Origin: Nocardioidaceae bacterium
GTDB lineage: Bacteria > Actinomycetota > Actinomycetes > Propionibacteriales > Nocardioidaceae
NCBI GenBank assembly: GCA_013698435.1
Contig: JACCVA010000197.1
Coordinates: forward strand, 1-23,493
Length of the DNA stretch: 23,493 bases
Direction of reading: 5' to 3'
The notes under the pieces are model-generated. The model was given only the letters and a program-made list of their open reading frames with translations. It searched no databases and was not told where the DNA came from. A program made the position numbers and the translations under genes. This document shows positions 1 through 7,155 of the stretch, one piece after another. How positions within the stretch are numbered: position 1 is the first letter of the stretch; each line of letters starts with the position of its first letter.

Positions 1-1019
1 CAGCCATCCGGGCCCGCGGGCTGCCGACCGCGCTGGTGTCCGACGAGCGGCTGAGCATGTCGACTCTGAAGCAGGTACGCCGAGCGGTCGGCTCGTTTCC
101 CGACTCCGAGGTGCACGTCGTGGTCACCGTCCGCGACCTCGGCAGGATCGCCGTGTCAGCGTGGCAGGAGGACGTCAAGAGCGATGAGACCTGGACCTGG
201 CAGCAGTTCGCCGCGGCGATCAAGGACCCCCAACAGATCGCCAAGGCGCCGGCCCGCGGCTTCTGGCTGCGCCAAGACGGCCCCAAGATCTGCGAGACGT
301 GGGAGGCCGGGGTCGGGGCCCCCCGCGTGCACGTCGTCACGGTGCCGCAGCCGGGTGCGTCACCCGACGAGCTGGTGAAGCGGCTCGCGGCGGTGGTCGG
401 CTTCGACGCCGCTCTCCTCACCGAACCGGCAGCATGGACGAACGAGACCGTCGGGGTCGCCGCTACCGAGGTGATCCGGCGCGTCAACGAGCGGCTGGCT
501 GGGCGGCTCAACCAGCGTGAGCACGACCGGGTGATCAAGAACACGCTCGTACCGATGCTCGCCGGGCGCACCGAGCCGGTCCGCTTCGGCCTTCCCGAGG
601 AGGACGTGGAGTGGGCCAGCAGGCGCGCCGACGAGATGATCGCGGCGCTCCGAGACCGCGGCTACCCGGTCGAGGGTGACCTCGACGAGCTGCGCGTCGA
701 GTTCCGCAGTGGCAGCCGCCGCCCCGACGACCCCAGTGACGCCGAGCTGCTGGACGCGTCGGTCGACGCGCTGACCCTGCTCGCGGAGGAGTACGCCACC
801 TCGTGGTGGGTGCGCCGCAAGGCCACCATCGAGGCCGACCTGGGCGCGCCTGACCTTGCCAGCAAGGCGCGCGGTGCGGTCTTTCGAAGCCAACGCAAGG
901 CCGCTGAGCTCGCCGACCGCAGCTCACTGGCCGCCAGGGCGGTCGCCTCCGTGCTCAAGGCCCGTGACCGGTCCCGGGTCAAGGCGCGCGACAAGGCGCA
1001 GCAGGCAGACGCCGAGTAG
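1..1019 (+). CDS. Sulfotransferase-like protein, 5' end cut off by the window
   Basis: The reading frame is open from base 3 through a GTG at 36 to a TAG stop at 1017-1019. The residues before the GTG (AIRARGLPTALVSDERLS) run smoothly into the domain, so the gene almost certainly starts left of the window and the GTG is internal. The visible part has the stretch VVVTVRDLGRIAVSAWQEDVK, which looks like the strand-helix region carrying the Arg and Ser that bind the 3'-phosphate of PAPS in sulfotransferase-fold proteins. The expected N-terminal P-loop would lie off-window. The C-terminus is a basic, charged helix rich in Arg, Lys and Asp. No substrate can be named. Its place beside two LCP ligases and a galactan-type export operon makes a role in modifying an envelope glycan possible, but that is inference. 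It is convergent with the next gene across a 51-bp gap in which I see no clear terminator. Confidence 0.72.
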   Translation, partial: AIRARGLPTALVSDERLSMSTLKQVRRAVGSFPDSEVHVVVTVRDLGRIAVSAWQEDVKSDETWTWQQFAAAIKDPQQIAKAPARGFWLRQDGPKICETWEAGVGAPRVHVVTVPQPGASPDELVKRLAAVVGFDAALLTEPAAWTNETVGVAATEVIRRVNERLAGRLNQREHDRVIKNTLVPMLAGRTEPVRFGLPEEDVEWASRRADEMIAALRDRGYPVEGDLDELRVEFRSGSRRPDDPSDAELLDASVDALTLLAEEYATSWWVRRKATIEADLGAPDLASKARGAVFRSQRKAAELADRSSLAARAVASVLKARDRSRVKARDKAQQADAE

Positions 1020-1070
1020 CGTTCGCGCCATCGCGCGTACGCCGTCGTGCCGCGGCTGAGCGACCGCTCG

Positions 1071-2483
1071 TCACTGCCCCGACTCGGTGCACTCGATCGA
1101 GGCGGTGTCGTCGTCGGCGATCTGGCCGAACAGGTCCTGTGCCGCCTCCTCGTCCCAGAGGACGGCCGAGCCGGCGGGCGTGCTTGCGCCGAGGGAGCGG
1201 ATCGGGATGACGCAGCGCTTGGCGTCGTCGCCTGAGCTGTGCGCCATCGCCCACGCGAAGCGGGCCAGGTCGAACGGACCGACCTCCTCGCCCATCTGCA
1301 GCGACTCGGCACCCGCCTTGTTGATCGTGAAGTAGCGCCACGGCAGCACCACCGTCTGCCAGGACGCCACCCGCTGCCCCACGGAGGCGATGACCTCGCG
1401 CTGGTGCTGGGCCCGGGTGATGTCACCGTTGCCGAAGGCGCGGGAGCGCGAATACTGCAGCGCGGTGTTGCCGTCGACGTCCTGGCAGCCCTTGTCCATC
1501 TTCAGGTTGCCGGCCTTGGGGTCGTCGATGGGGGACGTGGGGCAGACCCGAATGCCGCCGACCGCGTCCACGACGTCCACGAAGCCGGTGAACCCGACCT
1601 CGATGTAGTCGTCGATGCGCAGCCCGGTGTTCTGCTCCACCGTGGCCACCAGCAGCTCGGGACCGCCGAAGGCGTAGGCGGCGTTGATCTTGTTCTGGCC
1701 CTTGCCGGGGATGTCGACGTAGGAGTCCCGGGGCAGCGACAGCAGCACATTGGGGCCGGGTCCGGACGGGACCTGCAGCACGATGATCGTGTCGGTGCGC
1801 TGACCAACGGCGTTGCCGGTTCCGAGGTCGCCGCGTTCTTGCTCGGTCAGGTCCTCGCGGCTGTCGGACCCGACCAGCAGGTAGGTCGTGCCCGGCGTGT
1901 CGTCGGGGCGGGAGCCGCTCGGCTCCGCGTCGACGTTCGTGATCTGCGAGAACGCCCAGATCGGCACCGCGACCAAGAAGAGAACCCAGACCAGGATCAG
2001 CCCGAGGATCCCGCGCAGCCACCAGTTCCGATGCCGCCGCGGCCGTCGGGGTGGTCGAGATGGGCGGGTTGCCGGCGGTTGGCGGGGGGGCGAGGTAGGG
2101 CTGGCCGCAGTGGCGAACCTCGGCTCGGAGCGCTGGCTCTGGCTGTCCCGGCCAGCTGGTGGAGCGTCGTAGGTGCCGCCGAATGATGTCGGACCCGCAG
2201 GCTGAGCCGGCCGCGGCGACTCCGACTCCTGTCGGGGCGGCACCTTGAGCACCTGGGTGTGCTCATCGGCGTTTGCGGGAGGTGTCGCTTCCTCGCTCGC
2301 GGGGGCACCACCGAAGCCGTCCGGTGGCGGTGTCCACTGTTGCGTGGCCTCCGGGTCGGCAGGGCTGAGCCGCTGGGTGGCCTCGGGGTCGCCGGACTGC
2401 TGGTGACCTTCGTCGGACTCCGGTGAGCGGCCCGAGTACAACCAGTCGTACTTCGGGTCGTCCGGGTCCTGCTTGTCGGCCAT
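1071..2483 (-). CDS. LytR-CpsA-Psr (LCP) family cell-wall glycopolymer transferase
   Basis: This 470-residue protein has three parts. A long hydrophilic, Pro/Gln-rich cytoplasmic region (about 1-152) is followed by one membrane helix (about 153-178, from NWWLRGILG to WAFSQ) and an extracellular LCP domain (about 198-380). LCP hallmarks are visible: YLLVGSDSRED, the QRTDTIIVLQV strand, LSLPRDSYVDIPG with the catalytic-site Arg-Asp, KINAAYAFGG, the FVDVVDAVGGI helix, and ALQYSRSRAFGNGDITRAQHQ with the conserved arginines. The family moves lipid-linked wall polymers such as teichoic acids or arabinogalactan onto peptidoglycan. The cytoplasmic tail has three E-x-T-Q sites (about 35-37, 47-49 and 75-77), two of them inside a repeated DPEATQ block. 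The ATG at 2483 has no good Shine-Dalgarno sequence but has a -10-like hexamer 6 nt upstream. It is divergent from a second LCP gene, which supports a joint wall-assembly role. Confidence 0.93.
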   Translation of the reverse strand: MADKQDPDDPKYDWLYSGRSPESDEGHQQSGDPEATQRLSPADPEATQQWTPPPDGFGGAPASEEATPPANADEHTQVLKVPPRQESESPRPAQPAGPTSFGGTYDAPPAGRDSQSQRSEPRFATAASPTSPPRQPPATRPSRPPRRPRRHRNWWLRGILGLILVWVLFLVAVPIWAFSQITNVDAEPSGSRPDDTPGTTYLLVGSDSREDLTEQERGDLGTGNAVGQRTDTIIVLQVPSGPGPNVLLSLPRDSYVDIPGKGQNKINAAYAFGGPELLVATVEQNTGLRIDDYIEVGFTGFVDVVDAVGGIRVCPTSPIDDPKAGNLKMDKGCQDVDGNTALQYSRSRAFGNGDITRAQHQREVIASVGQRVASWQTVVLPWRYFTINKAGAESLQMGEEVGPFDLARFAWAMAHSSGDDAKRCVIPIRSLGASTPAGSAVLWDEEAAQDLFGQIADDDTASIECTESGQ

Positions 2484-2590
2484 TGCCCTACGCTACCGAA
2501 GCAGACAGCCTGATCCGGCCGCTCAGCGGCTCGGCAGGCTGCGGCGGGTCGTGAGCCGAGTGACTGGTGTGTCTGGTGATACTGAACCCC
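2484..2590. promoter_or_regulatory. Divergent promoter region between two LCP genes, possibly leaderless on both sides
   Basis: This 107-bp gap separates the two divergently transcribed LCP genes. On the minus strand the hexamer TAGCGT (2495-2490) lies 6 nt before the ATG at 2483. On the plus strand GATACT (2578-2583) lies 7 nt before the GTG at 2591. That spacing would put both transcription starts on or next to the start codon. Neither start has a convincing Shine-Dalgarno sequence. I could not assign -35 elements with confidence. The promoter call rests on spacing and hexamer resemblance only. Confidence 0.4.
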
Positions 2591-4018
2591 GTGTCGTCCA
2601 CCTCACCTCCCGCTGACTGCGGCGTGCCCGTGCGCGGCGGAGCCTCGGCGGTGGTTGCGCGGGCGCGCCTGCGGCGGGCGCTCGCGCTCACGTTGATGAC
2701 CGTCCTGGTGCCGGGAAGCGCCCAGGTCGCTGCCGGCAACCAGCGGGTGGGCCGCATCGCCATGCGCTGCGCACTCGCCGCCGTCGTGTTCGCCGCGACC
2801 CTGCTGGTAGTGGGTCTGCTGGCTCCGCAGCACCTCGTTGCCTTCTTCTCCAAGGTGTGGTTCCTCACCGGGCTGCGCGTCGCGCTGGCTGTGACGGCCG
2901 TCGGCTGGGCGTACCTGGTCGTCGATGCGTGGCGGATCGCCGACCCGCTGGGGCTGTCACAGCGACAGCGGCTGTTGATGACCGGCCTCAACGGGGTCCT
3001 CTGCCTGGGCCTGTCCGGCGGGCTGCTCTTCGCCAGCCACCTCGTGGCGGTCCAGGAGGACTTCATCTCGACCGTGTTCGCCTCGGACACGGTCTCCCAT
3101 CCGGCGCAAGGCCGCTACAACGTGCTCCTGCTCGGGGGTGATGCTGGACCGGGACGTTCGGGGGTCAGACCCGACAGCCTGACGGTGGCCAGTATCGACA
3201 GCGAGACAGGCCGCACGGTGCTCTTCGGCCTCCCCCGCAACCTGGAGGACGTGCCGTTCCCGGCGGGCTCGGTGATGGACGAGCAGTTCCCGGACGGGTT
3301 CGACTGCGAGGGCTGCTATCTCAACGGTGTCAACACATGGGGCACCGACCATGCCGAGCTGTTCGCGAGCTCCGAGCACCCAGGCATCGACGCCACCGTG
3401 TCGGCCGTCGAGCAGATCACCGGCCTCCCGATCAGCTACTACGTGCTCATCGACCTGCGCGGCTTCCGGGAGCTGGTCGACGCCGTCGGTGGCGTCGAGC
3501 TCAAGGTGGCCGAACGCATCCCGATCGGCGGCGTCGGCGGCCCGGTGACAGGCTGGATCGAGCCCGGCAAGCAGCATCTCGACGGTTTCCAGACGCTGTG
3601 GTTCGCGCGCAGCCGGGCCACCTCCAACGACTACTCACGCATGGCCCGGCAGAAATGTGTGATGAACGCGATGCTGCGACAGCTCGACCCGCAGACGGTG
3701 GTCACGAACTTCGGCGGTATCGCCAGCGCCGGCAAGCAGGTCATCTCGACCTCGATCCCCAGCGGTGATCTCGCGACCTTCGTGGACCTGGCGCTCAAGA
3801 CCCGGAACCTGCCCGTCTCCACCGTGTCGTTCGTGCCGCCGAAGATCGACACGGGCGATCCGGACTGGGCGCTGATCCGCTCCATGGTGAGCGACGCCCT
3901 GCGCAGCTCCGGGGTGAAGGACGGGCTGGACCTGCGGCCGCAGCGGTGGCTGCCCCTAGCCGAGCGGTCGGGACCGCCAGACGCCAACGACAGCGGCGAC
4001 CTCACCAGCACCTGCTGA
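2591..4018 (+). CDS. LCP family protein with four N-terminal membrane helices
   Basis: From the GTG at 2591 the product is 475 residues (MSSTSPPADCG...). An in-frame GTG at 2567 would add eight residues and is less likely because the 2591 start fits the nearby -10-like hexamer. The N-terminal 150 residues hold about four hydrophobic segments, the first containing VLVPGSAQVAAGN, a pattern common at the start of small actinobacterial membrane domains. The extracellular LCP domain follows: YNVLLLGGDAGPGRSGVRPDSLTVASID, LFGLPRNLED, the FRELVDAVGGVELKV helix, TLWFARSRATSNDYSRMARQ and CVMNAMLRQLDP. The usual Asp after LPR is Asn here (LPRN). The arginine-rich ARSR and RMARQ motifs are intact. The single-helix LCP next door and this polytopic one are different subfamilies, so they may serve different polymers. 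The gene lies upstream of the galactofuranosyl operon on the same strand. Confidence 0.93.
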   Translation: MSSTSPPADCGVPVRGGASAVVARARLRRALALTLMTVLVPGSAQVAAGNQRVGRIAMRCALAAVVFAATLLVVGLLAPQHLVAFFSKVWFLTGLRVALAVTAVGWAYLVVDAWRIADPLGLSQRQRLLMTGLNGVLCLGLSGGLLFASHLVAVQEDFISTVFASDTVSHPAQGRYNVLLLGGDAGPGRSGVRPDSLTVASIDSETGRTVLFGLPRNLEDVPFPAGSVMDEQFPDGFDCEGCYLNGVNTWGTDHAELFASSEHPGIDATVSAVEQITGLPISYYVLIDLRGFRELVDAVGGVELKVAERIPIGGVGGPVTGWIEPGKQHLDGFQTLWFARSRATSNDYSRMARQKCVMNAMLRQLDPQTVVTNFGGIASAGKQVISTSIPSGDLATFVDLALKTRNLPVSTVSFVPPKIDTGDPDWALIRSMVSDALRSSGVKDGLDLRPQRWLPLAERSGPPDANDSGDLTSTC

Positions 4019-4075
4019 GGCCGCCATGTCGATCAGGAGGCGCCCTACGATGAGACCGCCGTCGTAGGCGGCCTC
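4017..4075. promoter_or_regulatory. Nested inverted repeats overlapping the end of the LCP gene
   Basis: A perfect 9-bp inverted repeat pairs GAGGCCGCC (4017-4025, overlapping the LCP stop codon) with GGCGGCCTC (4067-4075). Inside it CCTACGA (4044-4050) can pair with TCGTAGG (4062-4068) around an 11-nt loop. The two stems share bases 4067-4068, so they may be partly alternative structures. The element could end transcription of the LCP gene or form a structured leader for the glycosyltransferase operon. There is no T-tract. A hexamer resembling an actinobacterial -10 lies within it. Confidence 0.4.
4046..4051 (+). promoter_or_regulatory. Possible -10 element for the galactofuranosyl operon
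   Basis: TACGAT fits the TANNNT pattern of actinobacterial housekeeping -10 boxes and would give a leader of roughly 48 nt before the GTG at 4106. No good -35 box is visible, so this is a tentative call. If right, the inner hairpin at 4044-4068 would overlap the promoter itself. Confidence 0.25.
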
Positions 4076-4105
4076 AAGCGAGATCTTCGAGAGGATGCCG
4101 GACGC

Positions 4106-5077
4106 GTGAGCAACGCTGGTGTCGCGGCCGTGGTGGTGACCTGGAACCGTTGCGACCTGCTCGCCGAGTCCCTGCGGGCGCTGGACGCCCAGACGCTGCC
4201 TCCGCAGCGGATCGTCGTCGTCGACAACGCGTCCGACGACGGCACCCAGGGGCTGTTGGCACGCGAGTTCCCGCACGTCGACGTCGTCCGCACGCGGCGC
4301 AACACCGGCGGCGCAGGCGGCTTCGCGCTTGGGCTGCGCAGGGCTCTGGACACACCCTGCGACGCCGTCTGGCTGATGGACGACGACACCGTCCCCGAGA
4401 CGCAGGCACTGGCGGCGCTGGTCGCGGCACGCCAGTCGTACGTCGACCCGGCGTACCGCGGTCGGCTGCCGGCGGTGGTCGCGTCTCGCGTCGTCTGGAC
4501 CGACGGCCGAGACCATCCGATGAACACCCCACGCAGGCGGCCAGGTGCGCGGGCCCCGGACGTGGCGTCCGCGGACGCGGTGGGATGCGTGCCCATCCGA
4601 TCGGCGTCGTTCGTGTCGATCCTCGTCGACGCTGCCCTGGCGCGTGAGCGGGGCCTGCCGGTTGCCGACTACTTCCTCTGGAACGACGACTTCGAGTACA
4701 CGACACGGCTGATCCGCGGCCGCGTCGGGCTGTGGTGTCCGGCGTCGGTCGTGGTGCACAAGACCGCGACTTTCGGGTCGACCGACGCGGATCCCGGAGA
4801 GCGGTTCTTCTACGAGGTGCGCAACAAGGTGTGGCTGTTTCGGCGTTCGGGTGGGCTCGCCCCGCTGGAGAAGGCGGCGTACGCCGGATCGACGCTGCGG
4901 CGCTGGGTCCACACGTTCGCCGGCTCGACGGACCGCCGCACCCTGTGGCGGGGGCTGCGTCGTGGAATCACCGACGGCATCCGTACCCGTCCCGCGGACA
5001 CGGCCGGGCTGATCGACGAAGCGCTCGGAGGCGATGAGGCGCCGCCGCCTTCGGGAGGGCGGGACAGCCGTGGCTGA
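4106..5077 (+). CDS. glfT1: GlfT1-like galactofuranosyltransferase (GT2 family)
   Basis: The product has 323 residues. The GTG start at 4106 is preceded by GAGAGGA at 4089-4095. The N-terminus is a classic GT-A fold: VAAVVVTWNRCDLLAESLRAL, then VVVDNASDDGT (about 38-47), RNTGGAGGFALGLRRAL, and the metal-binding WLMDDDT (about 89-95). FLWNDDFEYTTRL (about 188-200) supplies the acidic acceptor-side motif, followed by VVHKTATFG and a YEVRNKVWLFRR segment. This arrangement matches GlfT1 (Rv3782 type), which adds the first galactofuranose residues to the lipid-linked wall-galactan primer on the cytoplasmic face. In mycobacteria glfT1 also sits between the wzt and wzm exporter genes, and here glf, wzm and wzt follow directly. 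It overlaps the next gene by 8 bp, so the two are probably translated together. The exact acceptor cannot be read from sequence. Confidence 0.85.
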   Translation: MSNAGVAAVVVTWNRCDLLAESLRALDAQTLPPQRIVVVDNASDDGTQGLLAREFPHVDVVRTRRNTGGAGGFALGLRRALDTPCDAVWLMDDDTVPETQALAALVAARQSYVDPAYRGRLPAVVASRVVWTDGRDHPMNTPRRRPGARAPDVASADAVGCVPIRSASFVSILVDAALARERGLPVADYFLWNDDFEYTTRLIRGRVGLWCPASVVVHKTATFGSTDADPGERFFYEVRNKVWLFRRSGGLAPLEKAAYAGSTLRRWVHTFAGSTDRRTLWRGLRRGITDGIRTRPADTAGLIDEALGGDEAPPPSGGRDSRG

Positions 5078-5900
5078 GGAGTTCAGCCTCCTGATGAGCG
5101 TCTGGGGCGGTGACGACCCGGACTTCCTCGAGGCGGCGTTTCGATCCGTGGTCCACGACCAGACGAGACCGCCCGACGACGTGGTCCTCGTCCAGGACGG
5201 CCCGGTGCCGCCCGAGCTCGAGACGAGGATCACCGGGCTGATCCACGAGTCCCCGGTGCCGACGACCTTGCTGGCGCTGGATGCCAACATCGGCCTCGGG
5301 CTGGCGCTCGACCAGGGGATGGCCTCGTGCGCCCACGACATCGTGGCGAGGATGGACGCCGACGACATCGCGCTGCCGCACCGGTTCGCGATCCAGGTGC
5401 CGCTCGTCGAGGGTGGCGTCGATATCGTCGGCTCCGCGCTGCTCGAGTTCGGCAGCGGCCCCGACGACATCGTGGGGAAGCGGGTGCCCCCCATCGACGC
5501 CGCCGAGATCGTCCGTTACTCACGGTTCCACCAGCCGTTCAACCACCCGACCGTCGTCTACCGGCGCTCCGTCGTGCAGGCGGCCGGTGGTTACCGGCAT
5601 CTGGCGATGATGGAGGACTACCTGCTGTTCGCGAAGATGATCGACCAGGGGGCGACGGTCGGCAACGTGGCCGAGCCGTTGGTGCTGTACCGGATCGGTG
5701 CCGGCGCCTACGCGCGGCGCGGCGGGGTGGCGTTGCTCAAGTCCGAAGTAGGGCTGCAACGGCAGCTGTACGAGATGGGGTTCACGTCGAGGCCGCAGTT
5801 CGTCCGCAATATCATGGTGCGCGGCGGCTACCGTCTCGTGCCCGAGCGCCTGCGCAAGGCGGCGTACCGAAGACTCATCGCACGCAAGGGCGAGCGGTGA
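5070..5900 (+). CDS. GT2 glycosyltransferase, AmsE/WfgS-like
   Basis: From the GTG at 5070 (MAEEFSLLMSVWGG...) the product is 276 residues. A GGGAGG sequence lies at 5053-5058. An ATG at 5034 would add 12 Arg-rich residues deep inside the upstream gene and seems less likely. Motifs typical of the AmsE-like branch are present: FSLLMSVWGGDDPDFLEAAFRSV, PPDDVVLVQDGPV with the DGP signature (about 43-45), ANIGLGLALDQGM, and the catalytic ARMDADDIALPHRF (about 93-106). NHPTVVYRR and the acceptor-side MMEDYLLFAKM follow. Such enzymes add a sugar to a lipid-linked oligosaccharide or exopolysaccharide repeat. Its place between glfT1 and glf suggests it extends or decorates the same polymer, possibly doing work that a second galactofuranosyltransferase does in mycobacteria. 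Donor and linkage are unknown. Confidence 0.85.
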   Translation: MAEEFSLLMSVWGGDDPDFLEAAFRSVVHDQTRPPDDVVLVQDGPVPPELETRITGLIHESPVPTTLLALDANIGLGLALDQGMASCAHDIVARMDADDIALPHRFAIQVPLVEGGVDIVGSALLEFGSGPDDIVGKRVPPIDAAEIVRYSRFHQPFNHPTVVYRRSVVQAAGGYRHLAMMEDYLLFAKMIDQGATVGNVAEPLVLYRIGAGAYARRGGVALLKSEVGLQRQLYEMGFTSRPQFVRNIMVRGGYRLVPERLRKAAYRRLIARKGER

Positions 5901-5923
5901 CAAGGAGACCGCCCAGCCACACC

Positions 5924-5929
5924 TAGAAT
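5924..5929 (+). promoter_or_regulatory. Possible internal -10 element upstream of glf
   Basis: TAGAAT fits TANNNT well and sits in the 79-bp gap before the glf start at 5980. The best -35 candidate, TGACAA at 5898-5903, has 20-bp spacing, which is long. It may provide extra glf-wzm-wzt transcription separate from the two glycosyltransferases. Confidence 0.3.
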
Positions 5930-5979
5930 CGGTGGTTGAGCGCGCCCGGACAGCCTGGGCCGCCGAGAACGGAGAATAC

Positions 5980-7155
5980 GTGAACGTGGACCTCGTCGTA
6001 GTCGGCTCCGGCTTGTTCGGCCTCACCATCGCCGAACGCTGCGCGAACGACCTCGGTCTGAAGGTGCTCGTCCTCGATCGTCGTTACCACGTGGGCGGGA
6101 ACGCCTACAGCGTGGCCGAGCCCGAGACCGGCATCGAGGTGCACAAGTACGGCGCCCACCTGTTCCACACGTCGAACGAGCGGGTGTGGCAGTACGTCAA
6201 CCGCTTCACGAAGTTCACCAACTACCAGCACCGCGTCTTCTCGATCTACCGCGGCAAGGTCTACCCGATGCCGATCAACCTCGCGACGATCTGTGAGTAC
6301 TTCGGGAGGTGGATGACGCCCGACGAGGCGCGTGCACTTGTCGCCGAGCAGGCGACCGAGTTCGAGAGCGCGTCGGCGACCAACCTCGAGGAGAAGGGCA
6401 TCTCGCTGATCGGGCGGCCGTTGTACGAGGCGTTCATCCGCGGCTACACCGCCAAGCAGTGGCAGACCGACCCCACCAAGCTCCAACCGGAGATCATCAG
6501 CCGGCTGCCGGTGCGCTACAACTTCGACAACCGCTACTTCAACGACACCTACGAAGGGCTGCCGGTCGACGGCTACACCGCCTGGATGGAGCGGATGGTC
6601 GACCACGCCAACATCGAGGTCCGGCTGAACACCGACTTCTTCGACGTACGCGACACCTACGTCGGCAAGGTGCCGATCGTCTACACCGGACCCCTCGACG
6701 CCTACTTCGGCAACTCCGCCGGCGAGCTGAGCTGGCGCACGGTCGACCTGGACGTCTCGGTCCAGAACGTCGGCGACTTCCAGGGGACGCCGGTGATGAA
6801 CTATGCCGACGAGGACGTGCCGTTCACCCGGATCCACGAGTTCCGGCACTTCCACCCCGAGCGCGACTGGTACCCCAAGGACAAGACGGTGATCGTGCAC
6901 GAGTACTCCCGGTTCGCGGAGTCCGGCGACGAGCCGTACTACCCGATCAACACCGCGGAGGACCGGGCGAAGCTCCTGCAGTACCGCGAGCTCGCCACGG
7001 CCGAGCCGAACGTGCTCTTCGGTGGCCGGCTCGGCACCTACAAGTACCTCGACATGCACATGGCGATCGGGTCGGCGCTGACGATGTACGAGAACAAGCT
7101 GCGTCCCCACTTCGTGGACGGCGCGGCGCTCGAGAGCGGCGGGGTCGAGGAGTGA
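5980..7155 (+). CDS. glf: UDP-galactopyranose mutase
   Basis: The enzyme is a reduced-FAD flavoprotein that interconverts UDP-galactopyranose and UDP-galactofuranose in the cytoplasm, giving the donor for galactofuranose polymers. The start GTG at 5980 (MNVDLVVVGSGLFGL) has GGAG at 5971-5974. The upstream TTG at 5932 would add 16 residues before the FAD fold and is rejected. The 391-residue length is normal for bacterial Glf. Visible motifs are the Rossmann VVGSGLFGLTIAERC (about 6-20), VLDRRYHVGGNAYS, the substrate-side HKYGAHLFHTSNERVWQYV, RPLYEAFIRGYTAKQW, LPVRYNFDNRYFNDTYEGLPVDGY, IVYTGPLDAYF, and the C-terminal FGGRLGTYKYLDMHMAIGSAL that closes over FAD and substrate. It overlaps wzm by 4 bp (GTGA), so expression is coupled to the exporter. 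Confidence 0.97.
   Translation: MNVDLVVVGSGLFGLTIAERCANDLGLKVLVLDRRYHVGGNAYSVAEPETGIEVHKYGAHLFHTSNERVWQYVNRFTKFTNYQHRVFSIYRGKVYPMPINLATICEYFGRWMTPDEARALVAEQATEFESASATNLEEKGISLIGRPLYEAFIRGYTAKQWQTDPTKLQPEIISRLPVRYNFDNRYFNDTYEGLPVDGYTAWMERMVDHANIEVRLNTDFFDVRDTYVGKVPIVYTGPLDAYFGNSAGELSWRTVDLDVSVQNVGDFQGTPVMNYADEDVPFTRIHEFRHFHPERDWYPKDKTVIVHEYSRFAESGDEPYYPINTAEDRAKLLQYRELATAEPNVLFGGRLGTYKYLDMHMAIGSALTMYENKLRPHFVDGAALESGGVEE

Noticed and set aside
3956..5494. A 512-residue minus-strand open frame opposite glfT1 and the second glycosyltransferase.
   Set aside because: It spans two well-supported plus-strand genes and an intergenic hairpin, and it has no domain signature.
6309..7151. Upstream extension of the wzm frame, which would give a 580-residue protein.
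   Set aside because: The first 281 residues are out-of-frame glf sequence. The GTG at 7152 with a 4-bp overlap is the natural start.
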